Assembly (NCBI RefSeq): GCF_030389965.1
Contig: NZ_CP128400.1
Location: 1,054,001-1,118,000 of the forward strand
Source of the DNA: Candidatus Chlorohelix allophototropha
GTDB lineage: Bacteria; Chloroflexota; Chloroflexia; Chloroheliales; Chloroheliaceae
Direction of reading: 5' to 3'
DNA length: 64,000 nucleotides
Part shown: positions 36,132-44,344 of the stretch, piece by piece
Layout of the letters: each line of letters starts with the position of its first letter
Position numbering within the stretch: position 1 is the first letter of the stretch
Notes under the pieces: generated by a model
Seen by the model: the letters and a program-made list of their open reading frames with translations, nothing else
What the model was told of the DNA's origin: nothing
Databases searched by the model: none
Position numbers and translations under genes: made by a program

Positions 36132-37316
36132 ATGCTGATTGGTTATAAATACACCGGTTACCAAGAACAAAGAAACATCATCGGAAAAATCGACGCAGTA
36201 GAATATGCTCAAGTAAGCGATTTTTTTCAGATTATAACTAATCCTTCTCTCAGTCTGAATCAGAAGGCGCACCGGGAAATAATAACTCGACTACATTTAA
36301 TTACTCGATTCTATGATTTCAATTTAAACCGGGTTGATCTTATACACCTTTACAACGCAATAAGCTACGGACGCACCCCATGGGTTACAACTTTTGAAAC
36401 CTGCCTTCCAAGATTTAAAAACACTCTCAATTGCCACCATGGTAATAAACCGGGTTACACTGCTTTAAAAAATGACCGGAAAATTAAAAAGGCTTTGCAG
36501 CACCTCTCTGGAACAGCCTGTAAAAAAATTATTGCTATATCCGAATGTGCCGCTAACATTCAGAGAGAATTACTAAGGGAATTCCCCGATTATGCCGCTA
36601 ATATCGAAAACAAGATGGTGGTTCTGCAACCTCCCCAGCCCTTGTTGGTTTCCAGATTTTCAGACAAATCGATAAGCCTTGAAGGAAAAATAAAATTTAT
36701 CTTTGTTGGTATTTCGTTTTTTCAAAAGGGGGGAATTGAGGTTGTAGAAACTTTAAAACAACTAAAAGAACAATATGGTTACAAAATTGAACTAATCTTG
36801 ATTAGCGCATTAAAATTTGATAATTACGCTACTAAAAAGAGTCCCGAAGATGTCGCCAAAGCAGAGTGTTTTATCAAACAAAATCTGGATTGGATAACCT
36901 ACTACCCTTCCTTGCCCAATCACGAAGTGCTCGAATTAATGAAGAAAGCACATGTGGGTTTATTGCCAACCTATGCCGATACCTATGGATATGTGGTGCT
37001 AGAATTCCAAGCTGCTGGATGTCCAGTTATTACTACCAATATCAGGGCATTGCCGGAAATTAACGATAACAGTAAGGGTTGGATAATACCGGTGCCAAAA
37101 AACCGTCTTGGGGAAGCAATCTATACTACCGAGGGAGACCGGCTAAAGATTAGCAGCGCTATCCGAAATGGTATTGAACAGGCGGTACATCAAATCTTCG
37201 CCGATAAATCTTTGCTCATAGCAAAGGCGGAGAAAGCAATAACCGGAATAAAAGAAAGCCATCATCCCCTTATTTTTGCTGAAAAGATGCATAAGATTTA
37301 TCTCTCAGCAGTATAG
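36132..37316 (+). CDS. GT-B glycosyltransferase (family 4-like)
   Basis: 394 residues. C-terminal GT-B donor-binding half: KFIFVGISFFQKGGIEVVETL, then HVGLLPTYADTYGYVVLEFQAAGCPVITTN (E-x7-E type signature) and ALPEINDNSKGW. The N-terminal acceptor half (about 1-190) is diverged. It is clearly more AT-rich and Lys/Asn/Ile-rich than the GT2 genes on both sides, which suggests a separate origin or insertion into the operon. AAAGGGA precedes ATG, 15 bases after the previous stop. Probably retaining-type sugar transfer in the same glycan pathway. Confidence 0.88.
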   Translation: MLIGYKYTGYQEQRNIIGKIDAVEYAQVSDFFQIITNPSLSLNQKAHREIITRLHLITRFYDFNLNRVDLIHLYNAISYGRTPWVTTFETCLPRFKNTLNCHHGNKPGYTALKNDRKIKKALQHLSGTACKKIIAISECAANIQRELLREFPDYAANIENKMVVLQPPQPLLVSRFSDKSISLEGKIKFIFVGISFFQKGGIEVVETLKQLKEQYGYKIELILISALKFDNYATKKSPEDVAKAECFIKQNLDWITYYPSLPNHEVLELMKKAHVGLLPTYADTYGYVVLEFQAAGCPVITTNIRALPEINDNSKGWIIPVPKNRLGEAIYTTEGDRLKISSAIRNGIEQAVHQIFADKSLLIAKAEKAITGIKESHHPLIFAEKMHKIYLSAV

Positions 37317-37375
37317 TATTAATAAAGTAAAATGATATATTTGTAGACTAAATAATCTAGGAGTTCTAAGCATAA

Positions 37376-38692
37376 ATGTCCACCAAACTTGTGACTGTAG
37401 AATTGAGTAACCCTTTACCGGATAAAGTTGAAGGCGCAGAAAAATACGATTCTGTCTGGGCAATCGTTATGCGGGAGGATGTGCCCCTAGGAGTAGTGGG
37501 TATTGATAACGGGCATGTTCCTGTTTCACAAGAATTTTTACGCAACGAAATAATACGTCAGATGAACTGGAAGTTGACCGGGGGTAAAGATTTCCGGGAT
37601 AGAGCGGAGTTTGAAAAAGCGCTAGGGCTAAGGCAAAGCGCTATACCGCCCGAATTTGTGAAAGAACCGGAACTTTCAGAGTTGTTGCCCGACTTGAAAC
37701 CCATTTCCGGGCAAACTCATTTTTTGAGTATCGTTATTTGCACCTATGATCGCCCGGAGGATTTGCGCCGCTGCCTGCAAAACCTCGTTAAACTAGAAGC
37801 GGGAAGGCATCGCTTTGAGTTGATCGTGGTTGATAACCACCCTGCCTCCGATAAAATTGAACGATTGGTTAAAGAGTTCGAAGGGGTACGCTATGAACCA
37901 GAGCCAAGACCGGGCGTATCGTATGCCCGCAACAAAGGTTTGCGAGCTGCTAAAGGTGACATCGTAGCTTATATTGATGATGATGTGGTTGTGCCTTCTG
38001 GCTGGTTGCGCCGAATCCTCGCCCCTTTCAGTGACGAACGGGTGATGTGTGTCAGTGGGTTAGTATTGCCGCTGGAACTAGAAACTGATAGTCAAGAGAT
38101 GTTCGAGAAATACGGGGGCTTGGGACGCGGCTATGCTCCGCGAGTCTTCGGCGAGGAATTTTTCAATACCAAACATTCGGTACAAAGCTGGACATTAGGT
38201 GGTACAGCCAATGTGGCAATCCGCAAGAGTGTTATCCGACAAAGCGGGATGTTCGACGAAACGCTGGGTCCTGGCTACCCTACCGGAGTCGGCGAGGACA
38301 TTTATATGTTTTATCGTATCCTCAAGTTCGGGCATTTATGCTACTACGAACCTGCCGCCTATGTTTGGCACAAGCACCGCAATAGTATGAAAGCACTACG
38401 CAAACAATTATACAGTTATCACAAAGGGCAGGTAAGTTATCAGTTGCGCTGCCTTGTAAGTGACGGCGATATGAGAGTATTACGCCAGCTTTTCTACGAC
38501 CTGCCCTGGTGGTATGCCAAACGTATTTATCGAATCTTGCGAGGGCGTGAAAAATACCCCATGGGGTTGGTACTGATTGAAATGGCAGGGTTAGCAATGG
38601 GTGCTAGTGCCTTTATAAAATCCAACCGCATACACCGCGAGTTGAATGGGGCAGGTACTAACCCGATTCGCCCCGAACTAGTTGATATTTAA
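37376..38692 (+). CDS. Family 2 glycosyltransferase with shared N-terminal module (paralogue 4 of 4)
   Basis: 438 residues. N-terminal module about 1-90 (KLVTVELSNPLPDKVEG...VWAIVMREDVPLGVVGI), then GT-A: LSIVICTYDRPEDLRRCL, FELIVVDNHPASD, YARNKGLRAAKGD, AYIDDDVVVP, GMFDETLGPGYPTGVGEDIYMFYR and VWHKHRNS. It differs from paralogues 1-3 in using CTYDRP instead of CTRG/CTRN. AGGAG lies 12 bases before ATG. It is separated from the GT-B gene by 59 bases and is the last gene of the run; the next gene is convergent. Confidence 0.9.
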   Translation: MSTKLVTVELSNPLPDKVEGAEKYDSVWAIVMREDVPLGVVGIDNGHVPVSQEFLRNEIIRQMNWKLTGGKDFRDRAEFEKALGLRQSAIPPEFVKEPELSELLPDLKPISGQTHFLSIVICTYDRPEDLRRCLQNLVKLEAGRHRFELIVVDNHPASDKIERLVKEFEGVRYEPEPRPGVSYARNKGLRAAKGDIVAYIDDDVVVPSGWLRRILAPFSDERVMCVSGLVLPLELETDSQEMFEKYGGLGRGYAPRVFGEEFFNTKHSVQSWTLGGTANVAIRKSVIRQSGMFDETLGPGYPTGVGEDIYMFYRILKFGHLCYYEPAAYVWHKHRNSMKALRKQLYSYHKGQVSYQLRCLVSDGDMRVLRQLFYDLPWWYAKRIYRILRGREKYPMGLVLIEMAGLAMGASAFIKSNRIHRELNGAGTNPIRPELVDI

Positions 38693-38710
38693 CCTATCTT
38701 TCGCCCCTTG

Positions 38711-39547
38711 TTAGGGAGTAGAATAGAGTTGGGTTACAATATTCTTCAGCGAGGTCATTTCAGCGCTCGTGATTTCGCCCTGATACTGCACCTTTTGGAG
38801 AGAAGTGCGATACACCTCTGAAAAGATTTCCAAAGCCGCCAGATATGAACCTACCGGGTTCGGATGTGAACCATCCTTATCATGCAACAAAAGCGGGTGG
38901 GCAGAGTGATAATTGATTTGCCAGAGATCGCCTACCCGCGCAATGCTTATCGGTTCGCCGATGGCAGCCGACATAGCGTTCGCCGCTTCCTCATACCATG
39001 ACCGCAAGCGCGTTTGCATCTCATCGGCGTTTGCGCCAACCCCCTCGGTACTTACGGCATTTGTGCGCCAAAGTCGGGCATCTCGCGCCCATGTTTCAAA
39101 AAGAATAATCCGAGCATGCGGGTTGGATTGCTTGATAAGTTGGGCTAAACCCACCGCAGCGGTAATTGACGAGCGTTGCAGGGTGGAGTTTACGCTTGAA
39201 TAAGCCGGAATCTCGCTTTGCTCTTGCAAAATAACGACTTCCCACTGTTTCTCGCCGGATTTTATTAACGCTTGTGCCGTAGGGTCTGCCAGAAAAAGAT
39301 TGAAGCTGTAACCGCCGGGCGTATAGGCGCTGACCGCCGGACGGTCATAACCGGCGCTATCCGCAATATTCTGAAAAAGAGTAGGCAGTGAATTGTTAGA
39401 AGTATAACTATTACCTAAAAATAATATTGCCAGTCCGGTTTCTTTGGGAACATACTTATACCAAAACGAGAGTCCCAGTAACGGAATAGCAAAAAATATA
39501 ACCAGCGCCACCAATATTGATTGTCGTGTAAAACTACCTGATTTCAT
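38711..39547 (-). CDS. Membrane-anchored SGNH/GDSL-like hydrolase
   Basis: 278 residues. An N-terminal membrane anchor or uncleaved signal (about 10-32) is followed by ILFLGNSYTSNNSLP, the block I of SGNH-type esterases in its GNSYT form, VILQEQSEIP in the position of the Asn/oxyanion block, and DGSHPNPVGSYLAAL, the block V Asp-x-x-His. A catalytic Ser-Asp-His set is therefore visible. Such enzymes deacylate or deacetylate carbohydrates and lipids; the converging glycosyltransferase operon suggests a polysaccharide substrate (inference). The ribosome site is weak. Confidence 0.8.
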   Translation of the reverse strand: MKSGSFTRQSILVALVIFFAIPLLGLSFWYKYVPKETGLAILFLGNSYTSNNSLPTLFQNIADSAGYDRPAVSAYTPGGYSFNLFLADPTAQALIKSGEKQWEVVILQEQSEIPAYSSVNSTLQRSSITAAVGLAQLIKQSNPHARIILFETWARDARLWRTNAVSTEGVGANADEMQTRLRSWYEEAANAMSAAIGEPISIARVGDLWQINYHSAHPLLLHDKDGSHPNPVGSYLAALEIFSEVYRTSLQKVQYQGEITSAEMTSLKNIVTQLYSTP

Positions 39548-39703
39548 CTTTAGGCTTCAAACCTCGTCTTATTTTTCAAGTATCCTTAATTTTCCCAAAT
39601 AAACATTACAGGAAACCTAACAGAAATAGTAATCGTAACAATTCGCCCCTAAGATTCAGCTATTACCAGTGTTCTCTGCCTCTCGTTTGTTTTGTACCTA
39701 ATC

Positions 39704-39745
39704 CAACAAAAACCCCCTTCTCGGCTATTGTCGGGAAGGGGGTTG
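39704..39745 (-). terminator. Intrinsic terminator of secreted paralogue A
   Basis: On the minus strand AACCCCCTTCCCGA pairs with CCGAGAAGGGGGTT (39744-39731 with 39724-39711), then TTTTTGTTG. The same type of terminator follows paralogue B. Confidence 0.85.
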
Positions 39746-39761
39746 GAATTGTACAAACTGT

Positions 39762-40928
39762 TTATTTTACGGTTAGGATGGTACGACCTGTAATTTCTGA
39801 ATCATGCCCGTAGATAGCAATCACATAAGAGCCTGCCGCCAATCCGGTAGTATCTACCGTCAAGCTGCCTACGCCATTGGCATCAGCACGACCACCTGCC
39901 AGAGCCACACTCTGACCGTTAGGAGCAGTAATCCACGCGCTGAAGAGTTCACCCGCTATGAACATGTCCCCTGCTACTGTCACTTGAGTCCCGGCGGTTA
40001 CAGCAGTTTCGCCGGGGGTCATCGGCATTACCTTGCCCACCGTCTCATCGCGATTACCGTCTGTAAAGCTCACCTTCACGGTATTGCTATAGCAAGTACC
40101 TGTGACTGTAGATTCTTCGCGGAAAAGCAGAATGCTAGAGGAATCCCAAGCAATATCTCTTGCTGGCAGCGCATTGGTAGAGTAGAGCACATAGTAGTTG
40201 AAGCTCAGTTCTTTACCCGCTACTGGCATATTCTCAGGGTTCAGGCGGAAGAAAACTGTCCCACTAAAGGTTGCACCTGCGCCAAGCGATGGCAACGCGA
40301 TTTTCAACTTTCCACCCTCAGACGAACTAACCCACATTCCGGGGTCAGAGAAGGAAGTATAGGCTGGTATGAGGGTAGCATCAAAAGGCATTTCAAGATA
40401 TTGGTCAAAGCTGCCACTGATACCCTGATTCTTTACCTTGAAAGTTGCCCCTACCACTGTTTCGGTGGCAACCTTCAGCGAGCGGTCGGGTGAAACAGAC
40501 GCAGCGCAAACTAGTGACGCGCCAATACTACCTTTTCCAAATAAATAGATCTGCGCATTCTGCTCAGTTTCGTTCAAATAACTAAATTGAAGAATAGCAG
40601 AGAAATATCCAGAAAAAGGCGGCGTAAAACTTACCACTACGTTACAGGAGCCGTCTCCGCTAAACCCGGTACAGCCATCGGAAACAATCGAAAAGGCATA
40701 GCCAAATTGGTCAAGTGTGGTAACTGAGGTTGAAATGGAAGCTGCAACAGTAAAGGTAAAAGTAGCTTGGCTGGAAGAACCCGGCTTTAAATTACCATAA
40801 TTATAAGAGTCGAAACCAGCTTTCGCCGCTTGCTGGGGCATTGCCGCAGCGCTAAATGCCAGTGATAGCAGCATGAGCATAGCCAACCCGCTGCGTCTCA
40901 GAGTAAAGTAGAATTGTCTGCACTTCAT
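39762..40928 (-). CDS. Secreted beta-domain protein, paralogue A of a tandem pair
   Basis: 388 residues. Signal peptide about 1-35 (AMLMLLSLAFSAAAMPQQAAKA). Residues 40-130 are an ASH/choice-of-anchor-like beta domain (YNYGNLKPGSSSQATFTF ... CNVVVSFTPPFSGYF ... LFGKGSIGASL). About 135-290 is a second beta domain, and about 290-388 a C-terminal Ig-like domain ending GSYVIAIYGHDSEITGRTIL. Paralogue B (41244-42434) has the same layout, with near-identical C-terminal 100 residues. Function unknown, probably cell-surface. AAAGGATG precedes the ATG. Leader and terminator are also conserved with paralogue B. Confidence 0.78.
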   Translation of the reverse strand: MKCRQFYFTLRRSGLAMLMLLSLAFSAAAMPQQAAKAGFDSYNYGNLKPGSSSQATFTFTVAASISTSVTTLDQFGYAFSIVSDGCTGFSGDGSCNVVVSFTPPFSGYFSAILQFSYLNETEQNAQIYLFGKGSIGASLVCAASVSPDRSLKVATETVVGATFKVKNQGISGSFDQYLEMPFDATLIPAYTSFSDPGMWVSSSEGGKLKIALPSLGAGATFSGTVFFRLNPENMPVAGKELSFNYYVLYSTNALPARDIAWDSSSILLFREESTVTGTCYSNTVKVSFTDGNRDETVGKVMPMTPGETAVTAGTQVTVAGDMFIAGELFSAWITAPNGQSVALAGGRADANGVGSLTVDTTGLAAGSYVIAIYGHDSEITGRTILTVK

Positions 40929-41188
40929 ACTTAAAACATCCTTTCCATCGAGTAACTGTCGCGTGGGGGTATAAATTTTTAACCTCCAACGTTGGGCAGA
41001 TGTAAGTTAATGAAGTAAAACCTAAAATTATTTAACCCTTAACCCACCTTGTAGATTTTTGTAGATCGGTGGGTGTAGATTTTATAATTGTAAGCTATAG
41101 TATATTTAGTATGAATTTTCTCACATGAACATTACAATAAACGTAAAAATCTTATTAAACTTTATTTATATTCAAAATATTAAGTGCA
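40929..41188. other. Intergenic leader of secreted paralogue A, AT-rich
   Basis: The first 90 bases upstream of the start (CTTAAAACATCCTTTC and onward, GGGCAGATGTAAGTTAATG) resemble the same stretch upstream of paralogue B. No gene seen in the remaining AT-rich part. Confidence 0.45.
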
Positions 41189-41227
41189 ACAAAAAACCCC
41201 TTCCCGACAATAATCGAGAAGGAGTTG
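41189..41227 (-). terminator. Intrinsic terminator of secreted paralogue B
   Basis: On the minus strand AACTCCTTCTCG pairs imperfectly with CGGGAAGGGGTT (41226-41215 with 41206-41195), followed by TTTTTTGTTG. It resembles the terminator at 39704-39745, so the duplication included the 3' end. Confidence 0.8.
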
Positions 41228-41243
41228 GAAATGTGCAATCAGG

Positions 41244-42434
41244 TTATTTTACGGTGAGGATGGTACGACCTGTTATTTCTGAATCATGTCCATAGATTGC
41301 GATTACATAAGAGCCTGCCACCAGTCCGGTGGTATCTACCGTAAGGCTGAACGCGCCAGCAGCATCGGCACGACCTCCTGCCAGAGCAGTGCTTTGACCG
41401 TTAGGGGTGGTAATCCACGTGCTGAGAAGTTCACCCGCTATGAACATGTCCCCTGTTACCGTTACCTTAGTTCCGGCTACCGCTTCGGCTGCGCCGGGGG
41501 TCATCGGCATTACCTTGCCCACCGTCTCATCGCGATTACCGTCTGTAAAGCTCACCTTCACGGTATTGCTAGTGCAAATACCTGTGACTGTGGTTACGGC
41601 GACACGCTTCTGGAAACCGTTTAATATTCCAGGATTATAGTTGTTCTTAGGTCTGTACGGATTGAGTTGGTCGGTAGAGTATAACACCGAATAGTTGAAG
41701 CTCAGTTCCTTACCGACAACTGGCATATTGTCAGGATTGAGATGGAAGAAAACCGTCCCGCTCAAAGTTTCATTTGGCGCGAGGTCAGGCAGTTCGATTT
41801 TTACCTTGCCTCCCTCAGACGGGCTAACCCACATGCTAGGGTCAGAGAAGGAAGTGTGGCTTGGAACTAACGTAGCATCGAAAGGCATTTCAAGAACCTG
41901 TTGATAGCTGCTACTTACGCCCTGATTCTTCACCTTGAATGATACCGCGATATCGGTTTCGCTATCGACCTTCAGCGAACGGTCGGGCGAAACAGACACA
42001 GCGCAAATCGGCAACGCACCAGTCAAACCAGTGCCAACCAAGTAATAAGTTCGCGAATGATACTCTTCATTATCGTAGTAGCTAAAGCCAATAGGGCTAA
42101 GGAAATATCCGGGAGTGGGTGGCGCAAACCGTATCGTTACTTGGCAAGTGCCAGAATTATTAAAGTTGGTGCAAGTATCAGAAACAATGGAAAAGGCGTT
42201 ATCAATTGATTCAAAGGTAACTTTGGTTTCCGTAATTGTACCACCTGATGGAGTGGAGAAGGGAAAAGTTACTTGGACGTAAGAACCTACCTTTACACCT
42301 CCAAAATCATATTCGAGAGTGGAAGCATTCGCGGCCTGTTGTGGCATTACAAACGCGCTCAGCGACAGCGATAACATCATGAATAGAGCCAGCCCAAGGT
42401 GTTTCAGGGCAAAATGGGATCGCCTGCACTTCAT
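41244..42434 (-). CDS. Secreted beta-domain protein, paralogue B of a tandem pair
   Basis: 396 residues with the layout of paralogue A: signal peptide (LGLALFMMLSLSLSAFVMPQ), ASH-like domain (LEYDFGGVKVGSYVQVTFPF), a middle beta domain with SVSPDRSLKV, and a C-terminal Ig-like domain (TPGAAEAVAGTKVTVTGDMF, GSYVIAIYGHDSEI). The start is ATG at 42434, with AAAGGATG upstream and alignment to paralogue A; the 60 codons further upstream in frame are not a signal peptide and lie in the duplicated leader. Function unknown, probably surface-exposed. Confidence 0.78.
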   Translation of the reverse strand: MKCRRSHFALKHLGLALFMMLSLSLSAFVMPQQAANASTLEYDFGGVKVGSYVQVTFPFSTPSGGTITETKVTFESIDNAFSIVSDTCTNFNNSGTCQVTIRFAPPTPGYFLSPIGFSYYDNEEYHSRTYYLVGTGLTGALPICAVSVSPDRSLKVDSETDIAVSFKVKNQGVSSSYQQVLEMPFDATLVPSHTSFSDPSMWVSPSEGGKVKIELPDLAPNETLSGTVFFHLNPDNMPVVGKELSFNYSVLYSTDQLNPYRPKNNYNPGILNGFQKRVAVTTVTGICTSNTVKVSFTDGNRDETVGKVMPMTPGAAEAVAGTKVTVTGDMFIAGELLSTWITTPNGQSTALAGGRADAAGAFSLTVDTTGLVAGSYVIAIYGHDSEITGRTILTVK

Positions 42435-42735
42435 ACTCAAAACATCCTTTCTGAAACGATCGTCTGTCGCGTAGTGGTAGAAAGCAGCCGCTGACGGAGG
42501 GCAGATGTAAATTTTAATGGAGCAAAACCCAACAAATTGCAATGATTCTAGAACATTCAACCGTACTGCATAATCTGGTAAGTGAGAGATTTGTAAAATG
42601 TAGCAGTCATTCACTATAAGTTAATAGTGGCATATAAACATTACAATAAGTCTAACAATGCTATTAATCTTTTTTTACAAAAAATTTAACTCGGTTTAAT
42701 TTTGTTTATTGCTAAATATTGTGTGATCGAAAGAA
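42435..42735. other. Intergenic region upstream of secreted paralogue B
   Basis: Holds the leader shared with paralogue A (to about 42530), then an AT-rich stretch. No gene or RNA seen. Confidence 0.4.
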
Positions 42736-42771
42736 TTAAAAACCCCCCTGCCCGGTGAGGGGCAAGGGGGT
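42736..42771 (-). terminator. Strong intrinsic terminator of the truncated Ig-like gene
   Basis: On the minus strand CCCCCTTGCCC (42770-42760) pairs with GGGCAGGGGGG (42753-42743), then TTTTTAATTC. Confidence 0.88.
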
Positions 42772-42794
42772 CGAAAGGGGATCTCTATGAGGTG

Positions 42795-44066
42795 TTATTC
42801 TAGACCGATGGTCATTGTGAATATCTGCCCATCGTCCATCTTTATACCTACCTGCCAGTATCCGACCATATCTTTGGTGGTGTTCCAGTCATAGACCAAA
42901 ACCTGCGCACCTTCATCCCAAGTTACTGAGTGCCCGCTGCCTTGAGATACTGAGCTGCCTTTTACCGGCACCAGCCACTCAACTATAGGTTGCTGCACGC
43001 CGTTTACTTCCTTCGAAGTGTAGCGCACCGGCACTACCGTACCATCAGTTTTGCGTACTTGGAACTTCACGGTCAGGATACCACCCGCTTTGTAAACCGG
43101 CACGCGGTTTTCATCATATCGACCCGGCAAACCGGAGGCTTCCACAAAACTCCCAAAGTCGTAAACTATCTTGAAGTGAGCATCGATGCGAGCGTTGTTA
43201 CCGGCAACATCGCTTGCCACTGCACGGATGGTTATCGAACCAACTTGGTTTGGAGAACCCCCGTAAAGATACTCGACCTTGCAGTTACCTTGAACTCCCG
43301 AAAGGTTATCGGTAGCGGCGCAGCTAAATGCTGGTACTGAACCGATTGAGTAAGTAGCGTTTTCCTCAACACCATTGATTGAGACGATTGGAGCAGTTTT
43401 GTCCAAGTTCAGTTTTACCGATGCGGTGGCGCTCAAACCAGCGTTGTTAATCGCAGTACCGGTAACAACGTTGTCGGTGCGTTCGGTATCTATCAGCGTA
43501 TCTTCAGGGCAGGAAGCAATTCCTGAAATCTCGTCGGTGCAAATCCAGTGTACGAGCACTTCATTGCGATACCAAGCCACGTTGCCACTCATTCCGTCGG
43601 GAGTACGATCCGGCACACCCTTAATGGAAGGTTTACCGTTATTAAGCTTAATGGTGACGTTGCCTGCTGCTTCTTCGTTACCGGCTTTATCCACGCTGTA
43701 GAAGGACAGGGAATGTGTACCGTTGGTTTCAAAGACCAGTGCGCCGGTATACAACGAGTATTCATCACCGTCGAACTTGTACCAAGTCTTGTCCACTCCG
43801 GACAAATTATCAGTAGCTCCAAGAGTGATATTCACCGAACTGCTGTACCAACCATTGGCATTAGCCTGTGGTAAATTGGCGTTGGTTTTCGGCGCAGTTC
43901 TATCAATCTTGATGTTACCAAGTGTACCAGTAGACTCGTTACCAACTATGTCTTTAAAGGTGTCGCTGGTTGCAGTCAAGCTAGAACCTTCACCTGTTAC
44001 GGTAGTGTCAGAAGGGCAAGCCGTTTCTGAAAGACCAGAGTCACTGTCAGTACAAGTCCTTTGAAC
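42795..44066 (-). pseudogene. 5'-truncated gene for a multi-Ig-like secreted protein
   Basis: Open frame of 424 codons back to a stop at 44067-44069. It contains repeated bacterial Ig-like modules: CTDSDSGLSETACPSDTTV, then DRTAPKTNANLPQANANGWY..ATDNLSGV, DEISGIASCPEDT, DKTAPIVSINGVEENATYS..CAATDNLSGVQGNC, and a C-terminal domain found at the ends of such proteins (GHSVTWDEGAQVLVYDWNTTKDMVGYWQ). It begins in the middle of a module, with no signal peptide, no ribosome site and only a TTG (43979) as internal start. The intact 3' end and terminator show this is a real gene that lost its front. The kindred module in the RCC1-repeat protein suggests a common family. Confidence 0.7.
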
Positions 44067-44344
44067 CTAACAATACCTCAAAAGTACACGCTTACAATGT
44101 TTTTATATGCCATAGGATTGGCAACGTCCGCATTCACGGCTATACAAATGACCTCTCCCTAGGATTTGTACTCGCTTATTTATAAAACCGCCTTTTTTAA
44201 CTTGGGCTATACCCACAAATACCTGCCTTTTTACCTCAGTCGGTTAAAATATTTTTACTAACATTTCGTACAAGTACTTTAACTTCTTTCAAGCGTGTAT
44301 CGATTTAGAAAGCGTCATACTACACCAAGTAAGGAGGTACTCAG
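44067..44344. other. Intergenic region with no clear feature
   Basis: Between the broken Ig-like gene and the 711-residue protein gene. Divergent arrangement; I see no convincing promoter boxes. The truncation point of the Ig-like gene lies at its left end. Confidence 0.35.

Noticed and set aside
42435-42614. Sixty-codon N-terminal extension of secreted paralogue B
   Set aside because: It precedes a clean ribosome site and signal peptide, and is absent in paralogue A.
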